A stretch of DNA of 33,637 nucleotides from Methylococcales bacterium (GCA_028714175.1 JAQTMV010000029.1:1-33637); one strand, 5' to 3'. Numbered from the stretch's first letter, positions 7,032 to 17,133 are shown. Translations and numbers: made by a program. Notes: generated by a model from the letters alone, not told the origin.

Positions 7032-8471
7032 TTAAACACTCGTCCCGCCAACCGTCAAGCCATCTATTTTCAACGTAGGCTGGCCGACGCCGACCGGCAC
7101 GCTCTGCCCGTCCTTGCCGCACGTGCCGACGCCGCTGTCCAGTTCCAGATCAGTGCCGACCATCGACACTTTGGTTAAAACATCGGGGCCGTTGCCTATC
7201 AAGGTTGCACCTTTAACGGCACGGGTTATATTGCCGTTTTCTATCAGATAGGCTTCGCTGGCTGAAAAGACAAATTTACCCGAGGTAATATCAACCTGTC
7301 CTCCGGCAAAGTTCTTGGCATACAGGCCTTTCTTTACCGATTTTATGATTTCTTCGGGATTATGGGCGCCTGCCAACATATAGGTATTGGTCATCCGCGG
7401 CATCGGCAAATTTGCATAGGATTCGCGCCTGCCGTTGCCGGTAGGTTTAACGCCCATTAACCGTGCATTGAGTTTGTCCTGCATGTAGCCTTTAAGAATG
7501 CCGTTTTCAATCAATATGGTTTTTTCTGTCGGCGTGCCTTCATCGTCAATACTCAACGAACCGCGCCGCCCTGGCAACGTGCCGTCATCGACGACCGTGC
7601 ATAAACCGGAGGCAACCCGCTCACCGACGCGGCCGCTGAACGCGGATGTGCCCTTGCGGTTAAAATCGCCTTCCAGACCGTGGCCGATCGCTTCATGCAG
7701 TAAAATACCCGGCCAGCCCGGCCCCAGCACCACAGTCATATTGCCTGCCGGGGCATCTTCGGCCTCCAGATTAACCAGCGCCTGCCTTACTGCTTCTTTG
7801 CCGTATTCCAGCGCCTGATCCCGGTTGCTAAAATAACTGTAATCACTGCGTCCGCCACCGCCCATGCTGCCCTGTTCGCGGCGGCCATTTTCCTCGACGA
7901 TGACGGTTACATTCATTCGCACCAAAGGGCGGACATCAGCCGCTAGCGAGCCGTCCTGATTGGCCACCAGAATGCTTTCATGCGCACCAATCAGGCTAAC
8001 AATCACTTCTTCAATGCGCTGGTCAAGTTTACGTGTTTCGCTTTCAACCTGGCGTAACAAATCAATTTTCTGCTGATCGGTCAACGATTTTAACGGATTG
8101 GTAACGGGATAATACAGCGGCCAGTTTGCAGCTTTCACCAGTCCAACCTGAGCGTTTTGTCCTTGCCGGACAATGGCTTTAACATTATTGGCCGCTTCCA
8201 GTAATATCGGCAGTTCAATCCGGTCGCTATAGGCAAAGCCGGTTTTTTCGCCCGATACGGCACGCACGCCGGCGCCCTGTTCGATATTATGGCTGCCTTC
8301 TTTAATAATGCCGCCTTCCATTACCCAGGATTCGGCATGACTGGACTGAAAATAAATATCAGCGGCATCAACTGAAGAGCTGAGCAGCCGGTTCATGATT
8401 TTTTCAATATCGCCATCCTGTATGCCGGCGGGCATCAGGATAGCTTGTCTTGCAAGGTTTAATAGTTCCAT
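7032..8471 (-). CDS. tldD: Metalloprotease TldD
   Basis: TldD is the zinc-bearing subunit of the TldD/TldE protease and forms a heterodimer with PmbA in the cytosol. The metal site HEAIGH is at residues 259-264 (HExxxH), and the family run [20 protein letters not shown] follows it. The C-terminus has the glycine-rich [17 protein letters not shown]. At 479 residues it is the usual size. It starts two bases after the stop of the BamC-like gene, with a GAAGAA-like ribosome site, so it belongs to the rlmH-to-tldD operon. Leader peptides for a TldD-dependent modified peptide were not recognised nearby. Confidence 0.96.
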   Translation of the reverse strand: MELLNLARQAILMPAGIQDGDIEKIMNRLLSSSVDAADIYFQSSHAESWVMEGGIIKEGSHNIEQGAGVRAVSGEKTGFAYSDRIELPILLEAANNVKAIVRQGQNAQVGLVKAANWPLYYPVTNPLKSLTDQQKIDLLRQVESETRKLDQRIEEVIVSLIGAHESILVANQDGSLAADVRPLVRMNVTVIVEENGRREQGSMGGGGRSDYSYFSNRDQALEYGKEAVRQALVNLEAEDAPAGNMTVVLGPGWPGILLHEAIGHGLEGDFNRKGTSAFSGRVGERVASGLCTVVDDGTLPGRRGSLSIDDEGTPTEKTILIENGILKGYMQDKLNARLMGVKPTGNGRRESYANLPMPRMTNTYMLAGAHNPEEIIKSVKKGLYAKNFAGGQVDITSGKFVFSASEAYLIENGNITRAVKGATLIGNGPDVLTKVSMVGTDLELDSGVGTCGKDGQSVPVGVGQPTLKIDGLTVGGTSV

Positions 8472-8473
8472 AA

Positions 8474-9067
8474 TTATTCTTCTTTCAAATCATCGCGTAT
8501 AATTTCATACAACGACTTCAATAGTTTATCTGCGCCATCGGCGGGCTGGGTAGCGCTGTTATCTTTAACAAAGTCGCGATGTTTATCGCGGCTACCGGCG
8601 CTGCTTTGTTCACTAGTGCTGCCAAGAGCCGCCGTTATTTTTGTTTCTGCGCCGTCTTTTTCTACCGTTAGCACATAAATTGCCTTGTTATGTTTTCTGC
8701 TAAAAAAGGAAGTATCCGGATCGTAAGTTACATAATAAAGCCCCTTGTCATGCTCACGGTCCGTTATTTCGATTTCGCTTTGCTTTAATGCAAGACCCAG
8801 CGTATTCCAGGCATCATCAAAAGGCTGTTTGATTGCAAGCTGTGGCGGTGTCGTTGTAGTCATATAAACATTTGATCCCAAACCCGGCTTTTCCCGTTTT
8901 TTTGAAATCGTACTGTTGTCAGTTATATGAAGATCGCCTTTTTCTTTATTGACAGCAAGAGCAGGCGGACGTTCCAGCATGGAAATATCGCGATAACGGC
9001 TGTCTTCCGAGGTTCCGCAGGAGACCAGCGCCACTGATAAAAATAAATTTTTCGCGAAGACTCTCAT
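8474..9067 (-). CDS. BamC/NlpB-like lipoprotein
   Basis: This 197-residue protein begins with a lipoprotein signal peptide ending in the lipobox LVSC, so the mature N-terminus would be lipidated Cys17. The segment [16 protein letters not shown] followed by a beta-rich GLYYVTYD stretch resembles one helix-grip domain of BamC, the accessory lipoprotein of the outer-membrane beta-barrel assembly machine. It is shorter than E. coli BamC and appears to contain only one such domain. The region 145-175 is rich in Ser, Gly, Asp and Lys and probably disordered. It lies between the nitrilase and tldD in one operon. No clear ribosome site is seen before the ATG. The BamC assignment is by resemblance only. 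Confidence 0.6.
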   Translation of the reverse strand: MRVFAKNLFLSVALVSCGTSEDSRYRDISMLERPPALAVNKEKGDLHITDNSTISKKREKPGLGSNVYMTTTTPPQLAIKQPFDDAWNTLGLALKQSEIEITDREHDKGLYYVTYDPDTSFFSRKHNKAIYVLTVEKDGAETKITAALGSTSEQSSAGSRDKHRDFVKDNSATQPADGADKLLKSLYEIIRDDLKEE

Positions 9068-9074
9068 GATAATT

Positions 9075-9887
9075 TCAAAAAAAACGCCGATGGCTCAGTA
9101 CCGGAAATGCGCCACGCACTTTTTCCAGCCGTTCGCGATCAATTTCAGCCATGACAAAACCGCTGCCCGTTTTATAGCAATCCAGCACCACGCCCCAGGG
9201 GTCAATAATCATGCTGTGGCCAAAGGTTTTACGGCCATTAAGATGAAAACCGCCCTGATCCGGCGCAATTACATAGCACAGGTTTTCCACGGCACGCGCG
9301 CGCAGTAATAATTCCCAGTGTGCAGCGCCTGTTTCGGCGGTGAATGCCGAAGGAACCACCAGTATTTCCGCACCCTTCCTGCTCAATTTACGAAAGAACT
9401 CGGGAAACCTGAGATCGTAACAAACAGCGATGCCCAGCCTGCCTAATGGCGTATCGAAGACCTGCGTTTCAGTACCCGGCTCAATAGAGTCCGATTCACG
9501 GTAAACTTCATTAGTACCCGGTACATTTACATCAAATAAATGTATTTTATCGTAACGTCCGACTCGCTCGCCTTTATCATTGTAAATCAGACAAGCCGCC
9601 CGGGCTTTGTTGCTGTCATCGGCAACCATAGGGATGGTGCCTCCGACTACCCAAAGAGCATACTTTTGAGCGACTGAAGCCAAAAAATGTTGAATTGGCC
9701 CTGAGCCATCGGCTTCTTTTGCTTTTAGTTTGTCTGATTCATTATCGCCCATTAAAGCAAAATTTTCCGGTAGCGCTACCAGTTTTGCTCCTGCTTTGGC
9801 AGCTTCCGCGATAAGCTTCTCGGCTTCCAGCAAGTTGGAACTGATAATCGGACCTGATGCCATTTGTATGGCTGCGCATTTACTCAT
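9075..9887 (-). CDS. Nitrilase-superfamily amidase, deaminated-glutathione-amidase-like
   Basis: This 270-residue carbon-nitrogen hydrolase has the full Glu-Lys-Cys catalytic set: E41 in LPENF, K114 in RYDKIHLFD and C156 in AVCYDLRFPE. The sequence is closest to the Nit1/YbeM type, which in other organisms removes the amide from deaminated glutathione, a side product of transaminases (established for the family). It acts in the cytosol. A strong GGGAG ribosome site precedes the ATG, which lies 11 bases after the yhdP stop. A nitrilase gene between yhdP and tldD is a common arrangement in gammaproteobacteria. The substrate assignment is by family. Confidence 0.88.
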   Translation of the reverse strand: MSKCAAIQMASGPIISSNLLEAEKLIAEAAKAGAKLVALPENFALMGDNESDKLKAKEADGSGPIQHFLASVAQKYALWVVGGTIPMVADDSNKARAACLIYNDKGERVGRYDKIHLFDVNVPGTNEVYRESDSIEPGTETQVFDTPLGRLGIAVCYDLRFPEFFRKLSRKGAEILVVPSAFTAETGAAHWELLLRARAVENLCYVIAPDQGGFHLNGRKTFGHSMIIDPWGVVLDCYKTGSGFVMAEIDRERLEKVRGAFPVLSHRRFF

Positions 9888-9898
9888 GTTGTCTCCCT

Positions 9899-12800
9899 TT
9901 ATTGCTTTTTACGTTGCTCTAGCCATGAAAAGTCAGTTAGAACATTCCAGGTTTTTTGCAACAACCCATCGTTTTTATGTAGCGGAATAATCTGTGCATC
10001 CCTCCACACTCCCTTAACCAGATACTGCGAACCAAAGAAAAAACCCTGTTGATCTTTGCCTGTCAAAGACCGGCCAATTAAATCGGCAACTTTACCCATA
10101 ATTGTACCAGCAATAGGCAAGGCATCAGCACTTTTTGGTACTACGCTGACAACGTAGTCAACTGTTTGATTGATCAAATCGGTATTCCCGGTGAGACTGA
10201 TTTTGGCGGGAACTGCATCAACCACAAGGTTATTAGTAGTTGCCTTGCCATTTAATAAATCAAAATGCCCTTTTATACTGATAAATGTCAGCCCCTCTTC
10301 AAACACATCACTAAAATCAAGCTGAAAACGATTTATCCACTGCGCCATTGCCAATATACCCAGTATACGGCCAAAACCGGGTTCTATACTCAGAATACGA
10401 CCGCTCTTGAATTCTACGTCTATCTTGCCTCGCATATCTGCCAGTGAAACCTGATAGGGCGCCGCATTCCACCCACCGGTAAAATCAATCATGGCGCTGG
10501 TATCTGCGAAATCCTTGGTAATTCCCAACTTGGAAAGGAACCGCCCGGCTCGCGGCATTATCAGATTACCTTGCATATGCGTTTCAGATTTTTGACCGTC
10601 GACTTTCCAGTGGCCTGATAACGTGAGTGTTTGATCGTCTCCTGCCAATACCATGCGTTTAAAAGCAATGCCATTGGGTATTCGTTCAGTTTCCAGGCTA
10701 ATCTTTCCAAGATCAACCGACTCCCATAACGTTTTATCACCAGTGATTGTCAACAAGGGCATTGCTTGCGGCACGACGTAACTTGGGGCAGGTTCACCAG
10801 CGCTGTCATTTACACTGTTATGGATATTATTAGCGGGATTCTTTGTGTCATTCCAGGCTACGCGTTTTAACAGCGAAAAATTCAGCATATCCATAGCCAG
10901 ATTGATGCTGTCGTAGCCTCTAAAATCAACAGGGATCTTGAGCCTGCCCTTCGCAAGGGCGCTACTGATAGTGCCGGCCCAATAATTGCCTTCAGGTTTT
11001 AATATCAGATCAACAAAACCCAGGTCAGCCTTTTTCCATAGCCCGTGCCCACTGTGGATCTTTATTTCCCTGAGATTATCTACCGCGTCTGTTTTTGTTT
11101 TACTATTCTTATCTTGAGCGAGTGATGAGGCTAAGCCTAACCACTCTTGCAGATCCAGGCGGTCACGATTGATTTCAAGCTTTATTCCGGCTTCCTCTGG
11201 CTGAGAGACATTGCCTGCACCTACCAAAATGTGCCCTGACTCAATATGCTGTTGATTTATATTTAACTTGATCGCTGCTTTCAATTGATTATCGTAATTT
11301 AAGCTAATCGGCAATGATGCCTTGTCCGTTAAATTAAACGTTAAGGATAATGGCCGTTGCTGCTCCCGGGTTTTGGCCAATGCGCCAGGTAAATTTAACG
11401 CTACGCCCGCCAGATTCGACTGCACTGACAGTTCAGGTGAATTGTCGTTATAGGGAAGTTGCAACTTTAGCTGAAAATCGGCGGCTCCTTCGGCGATCTG
11501 CCATTCAGGTATTTTAAACTGTTTTTGTAAATCGCTGACACTTGCGCGGCCTGCCACGTTGACAGTGGTCTGACTATCAGAGCTTTTGATATTTATCCGG
11601 ATAGGCTGACCTAAAGCTGACGCATTAATAGCGTCACTGTACACACCCAGCTCATTAAATTTTAACTGGCCGTCAATTTTAGTCACCAACAGAGCCGGTG
11701 ATTTCAATGTTAGCCTGGCCTTGTTCAACTGCGCCGTGCCATTGACTTTAGCGGTAGCGTTGTCAGCTAACGGGATCTTTAAATCCAGTGACACTGAAGT
11801 GGCTCCTTGCGGTTCTATAGCGCCTAACAAGGTATCTACAGAAGCATGAAGGGGAGTTTTCTGCAAAAACTCCAGTCCTTGCAGTATGTCCGATTCAAGC
11901 TTGCCCTGAACCAGTAAATGTGTACTATCTCCCAACGCGGGTATAGTGACTTTGGCCTGATTGATTTTTACCTTGTGGCTTTCGCCTTTATCTAAATCAA
12001 TCTGCAACCCATTCTGTAAAAATAAAACCTCTCCACCAAGATCGGTTAAATGAGGCCATTCAGGATGATAAGACAGTTCCAGTTGATCTACGTCAAACAG
12101 CGTTTCAAAAACGCCTTGTCCGCCTGCAAACGGGAAATCGCTTAAATTTCCGTAGAACAACATTCCGCCCTTGGGAACTCGTCCTCTGATGAAGGCATGA
12201 TCCAGCCAATCAACAACCGCCTTACCCATAATACCGGCCGGTAAATAATGCCTGGCTTTGCTGATGTCATCGCCGGCAAATGCGGTTTGCAGATCCATAA
12301 AAACTGGTTCATCCGTTTTTGGAATATTTAACAGCAGTCTGTTTTTAGTTTGAATATCAGGCGAATCCAGCTCAATAATGGAACTGGATAACGTCCAGCC
12401 ATCCTGCGTTTGCCGCCAGGCTACCATGCCGTTGAGTTTCTTGATTATCAGCGCGTCGCGAAACAACCCTTTGGATGTCATTCGTGCGTCTTGAGTTGCC
12501 AGGCGAATAACGCCCTGTTGATCGCTGCCTTTTAGTTGGCCGGTTAAATTTTCGATACCGGGTATTGCATTTATCGGAGCCACGCTGATATTGATGAATT
12601 TCCCATTTACAGCAAAGCAATTTTGATCCGGATCGGCGAACAAAGACAACTGTTCCAGCGATCCGCCCGGGTGTGCTTGAGCCAATAATTTAACTTGCTC
12701 CTCTGGCAATGGGGCAAAAAACTGTAATAGCCTGGAGGCTTCCTGTACATCCGCTTGCTCGACAAACAGTCCAAAGTTATGCAACAAATTATTGCGATTA

Positions 12801-13783
12801 ACGGCAAGGTTAAAAACGGCGTCCGGCCATTTTTTATCCGCAGTTTCCAGTAAAAACCGGGGTACATACAATTGCCACTGACTATCATTCATTGTCCAGA
12901 CAAACTGTGTGTCCAGCTGCTTGACTGGAAATGCACCTTTATCCTGACGGCTAAGTTGCAACTTATGAAGTTGCACCTCACCGGTAATCGAAACCGGTTT
13001 CGACTGTTTTAACCCCGTCCAAATCCTGACATCACCGACACCGGAATGAATGCTTATAGAAGCCGGCAAATCAATGGTCACCCATTCGGCCAGATTCAGA
13101 TTTTTTCCATCAATAAAAATAGAACCATCAACTGCTGAAGGTTTAAACACATTGCCGCTAAGATTCATGGATACAGTCAAGGTATTGCCAAATTTTTTCG
13201 GCAACTTCATGAGTACATTCAATCGATGTTGCTGACCGTTATTTATAATCGCCAAATCCACCGATTCAAACTTCAGCGGCCGGCTCTTTTTCTTTTCATC
13301 CTGCCAGGTCACTTCACTTTGTAAGACTTCGTATTTTCTGCCCTGTAACAACCACAGCGGCTGTTCATCGCTGGCTTTCAAGCCAATAATGGCAAAACTT
13401 CCATCTTCTTTGCGTTTCACGGACAGCTTTGCTCCGACCAGCGTAACCCATGCCGATGCTAACCGGTCCCTGCTGACCAGCATGTCGAGCAAATTAATAC
13501 CCATGCGTATTTCTTTAAGCTGGATCGCGGGTTTTGCGTTCGCAACAACAGATAATATCTCGATGTTCTTTAAAACAAGTTCCGGATTATAGCCACGCAT
13601 ATTCGCCCGCAAACGGCCTATTGTTACCGGCGCACCCACAAGCTCGCTGACACGAATCGACAAATCAGCCTTATAACTATCTATCCCCAGCAACAATAAG
13701 CGTACTACGGTCAAGCTGACTGCTGACACAATCAGGGACCAGAAAATAAGATGTCGCGTTGCGCGCTTAATGTGATGGATCAT
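9899..13783 (-). CDS. yhdP: AsmA-like protein YhdP
   Basis: At 1294 residues this is a full-length YhdP. It has one N-terminal transmembrane segment (about residues 10-32) and a very long periplasmic part made of beta-strand repeats, ending in the AsmA-like C-terminal region that contains VEFKSGRILSIEPGFGRILG near residue 1150. In E. coli, YhdP acts with TamB and YdbH in carrying phospholipid from the inner to the outer membrane across the periplasm (established). It is downstream of rng in the same direction, as in E. coli. The gap to rng contains a heptad-repeat hairpin that could reduce read-through. No clear ribosome site is visible before the ATG at 13783. Confidence 0.93.
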   Translation of the reverse strand: MIHHIKRATRHLIFWSLIVSAVSLTVVRLLLLGIDSYKADLSIRVSELVGAPVTIGRLRANMRGYNPELVLKNIEILSVVANAKPAIQLKEIRMGINLLDMLVSRDRLASAWVTLVGAKLSVKRKEDGSFAIIGLKASDEQPLWLLQGRKYEVLQSEVTWQDEKKKSRPLKFESVDLAIINNGQQHRLNVLMKLPKKFGNTLTVSMNLSGNVFKPSAVDGSIFIDGKNLNLAEWVTIDLPASISIHSGVGDVRIWTGLKQSKPVSITGEVQLHKLQLSRQDKGAFPVKQLDTQFVWTMNDSQWQLYVPRFLLETADKKWPDAVFNLAVNRNNLLHNFGLFVEQADVQEASRLLQFFAPLPEEQVKLLAQAHPGGSLEQLSLFADPDQNCFAVNGKFINISVAPINAIPGIENLTGQLKGSDQQGVIRLATQDARMTSKGLFRDALIIKKLNGMVAWRQTQDGWTLSSSIIELDSPDIQTKNRLLLNIPKTDEPVFMDLQTAFAGDDISKARHYLPAGIMGKAVVDWLDHAFIRGRVPKGGMLFYGNLSDFPFAGGQGVFETLFDVDQLELSYHPEWPHLTDLGGEVLFLQNGLQIDLDKGESHKVKINQAKVTIPALGDSTHLLVQGKLESDILQGLEFLQKTPLHASVDTLLGAIEPQGATSVSLDLKIPLADNATAKVNGTAQLNKARLTLKSPALLVTKIDGQLKFNELGVYSDAINASALGQPIRINIKSSDSQTTVNVAGRASVSDLQKQFKIPEWQIAEGAADFQLKLQLPYNDNSPELSVQSNLAGVALNLPGALAKTREQQRPLSLTFNLTDKASLPISLNYDNQLKAAIKLNINQQHIESGHILVGAGNVSQPEEAGIKLEINRDRLDLQEWLGLASSLAQDKNSKTKTDAVDNLREIKIHSGHGLWKKADLGFVDLILKPEGNYWAGTISSALAKGRLKIPVDFRGYDSINLAMDMLNFSLLKRVAWNDTKNPANNIHNSVNDSAGEPAPSYVVPQAMPLLTITGDKTLWESVDLGKISLETERIPNGIAFKRMVLAGDDQTLTLSGHWKVDGQKSETHMQGNLIMPRAGRFLSKLGITKDFADTSAMIDFTGGWNAAPYQVSLADMRGKIDVEFKSGRILSIEPGFGRILGILAMAQWINRFQLDFSDVFEEGLTFISIKGHFDLLNGKATTNNLVVDAVPAKISLTGNTDLINQTVDYVVSVVPKSADALPIAGTIMGKVADLIGRSLTGKDQQGFFFGSQYLVKGVWRDAQIIPLHKNDGLLQKTWNVLTDFSWLEQRKKQ

Positions 13784-13790
13784 GAGAACA

Positions 13791-13887
13791 GGTTAAAGGT
13801 ACAAGGTAAAAGGCGCAAGGTTAAAGGTACAAGGCAAAAGGCAAAAAGATGGCATTTTTTGCCTTGTGCCTTTCGCCTTGCACCTTA
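13791..13887. repeat. Heptad-built inverted repeat between rng and yhdP
   Basis: From 13791 the sequence is a run of 7-base units of the form AAGGYNN (AAGGTAC, AAGGTAA, AAGGCGC, AAGGTTA, AAGGTAC, AAGGCAA, AAGGCAA). A 24-base unit at 13791-13814 recurs at 13819-13842 with one difference. The complementary run (GCCTTGT, GCCTTTC, GCCTTGC, ACCTTAA) follows at 13861-13887, giving a long hairpin whose loop contains a T-run. It ends exactly at the rng stop codon and begins 8 bases from the yhdP start. It may act as an attenuator or as an RNA-stability hairpin. Confidence 0.8.
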
Positions 13888-15339
13888 AAGTAGTACCACA
13901 TCATACTGTTCCTGATTATATTCCGCCTCGGCTCTGAATTTGATCTGCACCCCCAGAAATATCTCCAATTCAGCCAGCATATCGGCTTCCTCGTCAAGCA
14001 GCATTTCCACCACTTCATTGGAGGCCAGAACCAATAGCGTCTTAACCTTGTACAGTCTCACTTCGCGAATTATCTCCCGAAAAATTTCCAGACACATGGA
14101 TTCTGCTGTTTTTAAAACACCGCGGCCGCCACAGGCGCTGCACGGCTCACAAAGTATATGTTGCAGACTTTCACGGGTTCTTTTCCGGGTCATTTCCACG
14201 AGACCCAGCACCGAAACTTCAGTAATTTTGGTTTTCGCGCGATCTTTTTCCAAATTGCGTTCCAGTGCCTGCAAAACCTGCTTTTTATGTTCTTCACTTT
14301 TCATATCGATAAAATCAATAATAATGATACCACCCAGATTTCGAAGTCTAAGCTGACGGGCAATGGTTTGAGCTGCCTCAAGATTGGTTTTGAATATAGT
14401 CTCTTCCAGATTGCGTCCTCCGACATAACCGCCGGTATTCACGTCAACCGTCGTCATCGCTTCAGTCTGATCGAATATAAGATAGCCGCCGGATTTCAAT
14501 TTGACTTTACGGTCCAGGGCTTTTTTAATTTCATCTTCGACACTGTAAATATCAAATACCGGACATTCTCCGGTGTAATGTTCGATAACCGGCACTATTT
14601 CCGGCACAAAAACCTCGGCAAATTCAAGTAATCGATGATAGGTTTCCTTAGAGTCCACACGAACTCTGTCGATGCCTTCTTTATATAAATCCCTTATGGT
14701 TCTGATGCTTAACGGTAAATCCTTATGAATAAACTGCTTAGGTGCGGCGCTTGAAATTTTCGCTTCTATCGACTCCCACAATTTCAGCAAAAACGTCATA
14801 TCGGCAATCAGGATGGATTCTTCGACACATTCAGCTGCCGTTCTTGCGATAAAACCGCCACAATTATTCGCCTCTCTGAATGCATCAAGAAAGGCCCTTA
14901 AGCGAACGCGTTCGGCTTCGCATTCAATGCGTTGAGATACACCCGAATTGTTCGAGTAGGGCATATACACCTGATAACGCGATGGAATGGATATTTCGGT
15001 AGTCAAGCGTGCGCCTTTGCTTCCCAGCGGGTCTTTGACCACTTGCACGACAATATGCTGGCCTTCACGCAGATAATGTTCAATGACTTCCGAGCCTTTT
15101 TTTTCCAGATCTTTCGCACACAAATCAGAAAGATGAATAAAAGCCGCCTTGGGCAGACCAATATCAACAAAAGCCGCCTGCATACCCGGCAACACCCGGC
15201 ACACTTCACCTTTATAGATATTACCCACCAAGCCTCGCTCGCGGCTGCGTTCAATGATAAGTTCCTGCAGCACACCATTTTCAATAACTGCAACCCGTGT
15301 TTCCGGCGGCGTCACATTAATTAAAATTTCTTCACTCAT
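13885..15339 (-). CDS. rng: Ribonuclease G
   Basis: This 484-residue protein is RNase G, an endoribonuclease of the RNase E/G family that matures the 5' end of 16S rRNA and takes part in mRNA decay. An S1 RNA-binding domain covers about residues 36-120 (GNIYKGEVCRVLPGMQAAFVDIG). The catalytic magnesium ligands are D299 in VDVNTGG and D342/D345 in IIIDFIDM. The zinc-link cysteines are C397 and C400, followed by ACGGRG. It lacks the long C-terminal scaffold of RNase E, which separates the two. Its ATG overlaps the maf stop by four bases (ATGA), so translation is coupled. Confidence 0.95.
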   Translation of the reverse strand: MSEEILINVTPPETRVAVIENGVLQELIIERSRERGLVGNIYKGEVCRVLPGMQAAFVDIGLPKAAFIHLSDLCAKDLEKKGSEVIEHYLREGQHIVVQVVKDPLGSKGARLTTEISIPSRYQVYMPYSNNSGVSQRIECEAERVRLRAFLDAFREANNCGGFIARTAAECVEESILIADMTFLLKLWESIEAKISSAAPKQFIHKDLPLSIRTIRDLYKEGIDRVRVDSKETYHRLLEFAEVFVPEIVPVIEHYTGECPVFDIYSVEDEIKKALDRKVKLKSGGYLIFDQTEAMTTVDVNTGGYVGGRNLEETIFKTNLEAAQTIARQLRLRNLGGIIIIDFIDMKSEEHKKQVLQALERNLEKDRAKTKITEVSVLGLVEMTRKRTRESLQHILCEPCSACGGRGVLKTAESMCLEIFREIIREVRLYKVKTLLVLASNEVVEMLLDEEADMLAELEIFLGVQIKFRAEAEYNQEQYDVVLL

Positions 15340-15911
15340 TTGAAAAGTTCTATTCCTTGTTTAGATAAAAGTTGCGCAGTCTCAAACAATGGCAAACCGA
15401 CTACACCAGAAAAACTGCCTTTTATCGATTCCACAAACATGCTGCCCAAGCCTTGAATGGCATAGCTACCCGCTTTATCAAGCGGTTCGCCGCTATGCAA
15501 ATAATCCAGTATTTCCTGTTTTGTCAGGCGCCTGAAAGTCACGTCGGTAATACTGACTGCCTGATCGTGCTGACGCCCTCTGAGTGAGATCGCACTATAA
15601 ACCTGATGGGTTTTTCCTGACAACTGTGTCAGCATAGCCAGCGCGTCAGCTTCGCTTTTTGGTTTGCCCATAATCACATCGCCCAAAATAACTGCCGTAT
15701 CGGCGGCTAAAACAGGTATGTCAGTAGCGAGTTGCGCCACACATGCCGCCGATTTTTCGGCAGCCAGGCGCTGGACGTAATTCCGAGGTGTTTCATAAGG
15801 CAAGGGCGTTTCATCAAGAACAACCGGATAAACTTTATAAAAGACCTTGATTTGGTCTAGCAGTTCCTTTCGGCGTGGCGAAGCTGAGGCAAGAATAATC
15901 TGTACGGGCAT
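15336..15911 (-). CDS. maf: Maf-like dTTP/UTP pyrophosphatase
   Basis: This 191-residue protein opens with LASASPRRKELL and contains LAADTAVILG near residue 69, the two Maf signatures. The SPRR form points to the YhdE subgroup, which hydrolyses dTTP and UTP and related modified nucleotides, rather than the YceF subgroup. It is thought to sanitise the nucleotide pool and affect septum formation. Its start overlaps the rlmH stop (TAATG) and its stop overlaps the rng start. This rlmH-maf-rng coupling supports the assignment. Confidence 0.93.
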   Translation of the reverse strand: MPVQIILASASPRRKELLDQIKVFYKVYPVVLDETPLPYETPRNYVQRLAAEKSAACVAQLATDIPVLAADTAVILGDVIMGKPKSEADALAMLTQLSGKTHQVYSAISLRGRQHDQAVSITDVTFRRLTKQEILDYLHSGEPLDKAGSYAIQGLGSMFVESIKGSFSGVVGLPLFETAQLLSKQGIELFK

Positions 15912-16378
15912 TAGCGATGATAGGGGTGGTTATGAAGAATACTCCAGGCACGGTATAGTTGTTCGGCAACAATAATACGCACCATCGGATGTGGAAACGT
16001 GAGTTTGGACAAACTCCAAGATTCTCGCGCCAGTTGTTTGACAGAACTCGACAAACCTTCCGGACCACCCACCAGCAAGGCAACAGGTTGGCCGCCTTCG
16101 AGCCAGCGCTGCATCGCCTGTGCCAGTTCAGGCGTAGTCCACAGTTTGCCGGATATATCCAGAGTCACAATATGTGCGCTCTGTGTAATAGCCGCTATTA
16201 TGCGTTCGCCTTCGTCCTTGACAATACGTGCAATATCGCTGTTTTTACTGCGTTTACCCGGCGCAATTTCTTTAAGCGCCAGCTCGCATTCACGCGGCAG
16301 GCGTTTGGCATATTCATCATAGCCCTGCTGCACCCAGGCGGGCATACGGTTTCCTATGGAGATGAGATTTATTTGCAT
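15911..16378 (-). CDS. rlmH: 23S rRNA pseudouridine-1915 N3-methyltransferase RlmH
   Basis: RlmH methylates pseudouridine 1915 of 23S rRNA in assembled ribosomes using S-adenosylmethionine. With the ATG at 16378 the protein is 155 residues, the standard RlmH length, and begins MQINLISIG. A longer reading from a TTG at 16414 would add 12 residues without family match. SPOUT-fold marks are LLVGGPEGLS and the C-terminal knot region HPMVRIIVAEQLYRAWSI followed by HNHPYHR. It is the first gene of the leftward block. The usual upstream partner rsfS is not present. Confidence 0.95.
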   Translation of the reverse strand: MQINLISIGNRMPAWVQQGYDEYAKRLPRECELALKEIAPGKRSKNSDIARIVKDEGERIIAAITQSAHIVTLDISGKLWTTPELAQAMQRWLEGGQPVALLVGGPEGLSSSVKQLARESWSLSKLTFPHPMVRIIVAEQLYRAWSILHNHPYHR

Positions 16379-16423
16379 GGGGTGCAGGATACAGAGAACA
16401 GGAGTTTGATGCAATGGAGTCTA

Positions 16424-16453
16424 ATGTATAAAAAGTGTAGCAGACGAATTCCA
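16424..16453 (-). promoter_or_regulatory. Possible promoter of the rlmH-maf-rng block
   Basis: On the minus strand TATACAT (16430-16424) is a good -10-like box about 45 bases upstream of the rlmH ATG. A weak -35-like TGGAAT lies 17 bases upstream of it. The divergent gap to the carbonic-anhydrase gene must hold promoters for both directions. This is only a pattern match. Confidence 0.3.
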
Positions 16454-16594
16454 GTGCCTTGATTTGCTGTTAACCCGTTTGTAGCTGTTTTTCCAGATTG
16501 CTTCCTACGATTATGTTTTAACTACCGCTCATAGTTGATTCTATGTCAATATTCCGTTTCCTTTTCAGTAAGTGTAACCATCAGGAGGACTATC

Positions 16595-17119
16595 GTGTCC
16601 ATTAGAACATTTAATAACAAACATCCCAAAATCGGCAGTTCGGTTTATATTGATGACAGCGCTGTAGTCATCGGAGATGTAAGCCTTGGCGATGATGTAT
16701 CAATATGGCCTGCAACAGTGGTCAGAGGTGATGTTGAAAGCATAAAAATTGGTAATGGCACCAATGTTCAGGATGGTTCTGTCCTGCATGTGTCTCATGC
16801 GGGTAAGTTTTCACCTGAAGGCCATCCTTTAACCATAGGCAAAGGCGTGACTATAGGCCATAGAGCAGTTGTACACGCCTGTACAATAGGTGATTATTGT
16901 TTAATCGGCATAGGCGCAATCATTATGGATGATGCCGTTCTTGAGGATTATGTGATGTTAGGCGCCGGCGCGCTGGTTACGCCGGGAAAAAAGCTGGAAA
17001 GCGGTTACTTATATGTTGGCTCACCTGCCAAACAGGCAAGACCGTTGTCAGCAGCTGAAAAAGAATTTCTGGAATATTCCGCTCAGCACTATATTCAGTT
17101 GAAAAATGAATACTTATAA
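16595..17119 (+). CDS. Gamma-carbonic-anhydrase-fold protein (YrdA family)
   Basis: The protein is 174 residues when started at the GTG at 16595, which has a perfect AGGAGG ribosome site six bases upstream (16583-16588). A longer frame from 16535 adds 20 residues without family character. It is a left-handed beta-helix of hexapeptide repeats (IGDVSLGDDVSIWPATVVRGD and following). Histidines in VLHVSH and in IGHRAVVHA correspond to the zinc ligands of gamma-class carbonic anhydrases. Many YrdA-type proteins bind zinc but show little or no carbonic anhydrase activity, so the reaction is uncertain. It is a single-gene unit divergent from rlmH and convergent with rpiA. Confidence 0.9.
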   Translation: MSIRTFNNKHPKIGSSVYIDDSAVVIGDVSLGDDVSIWPATVVRGDVESIKIGNGTNVQDGSVLHVSHAGKFSPEGHPLTIGKGVTIGHRAVVHACTIGDYCLIGIGAIIMDDAVLEDYVMLGAGALVTPGKKLESGYLYVGSPAKQARPLSAAEKEFLEYSAQHYIQLKNEYL

Positions 17120-17133
17120 TGTCATGACGGGTA

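Noticed and set aside
16379-16414. Longer RlmH from an upstream TTG
   Set aside because: The added 12 residues are not part of the family and the ATG at 16378 gives the exact standard length.
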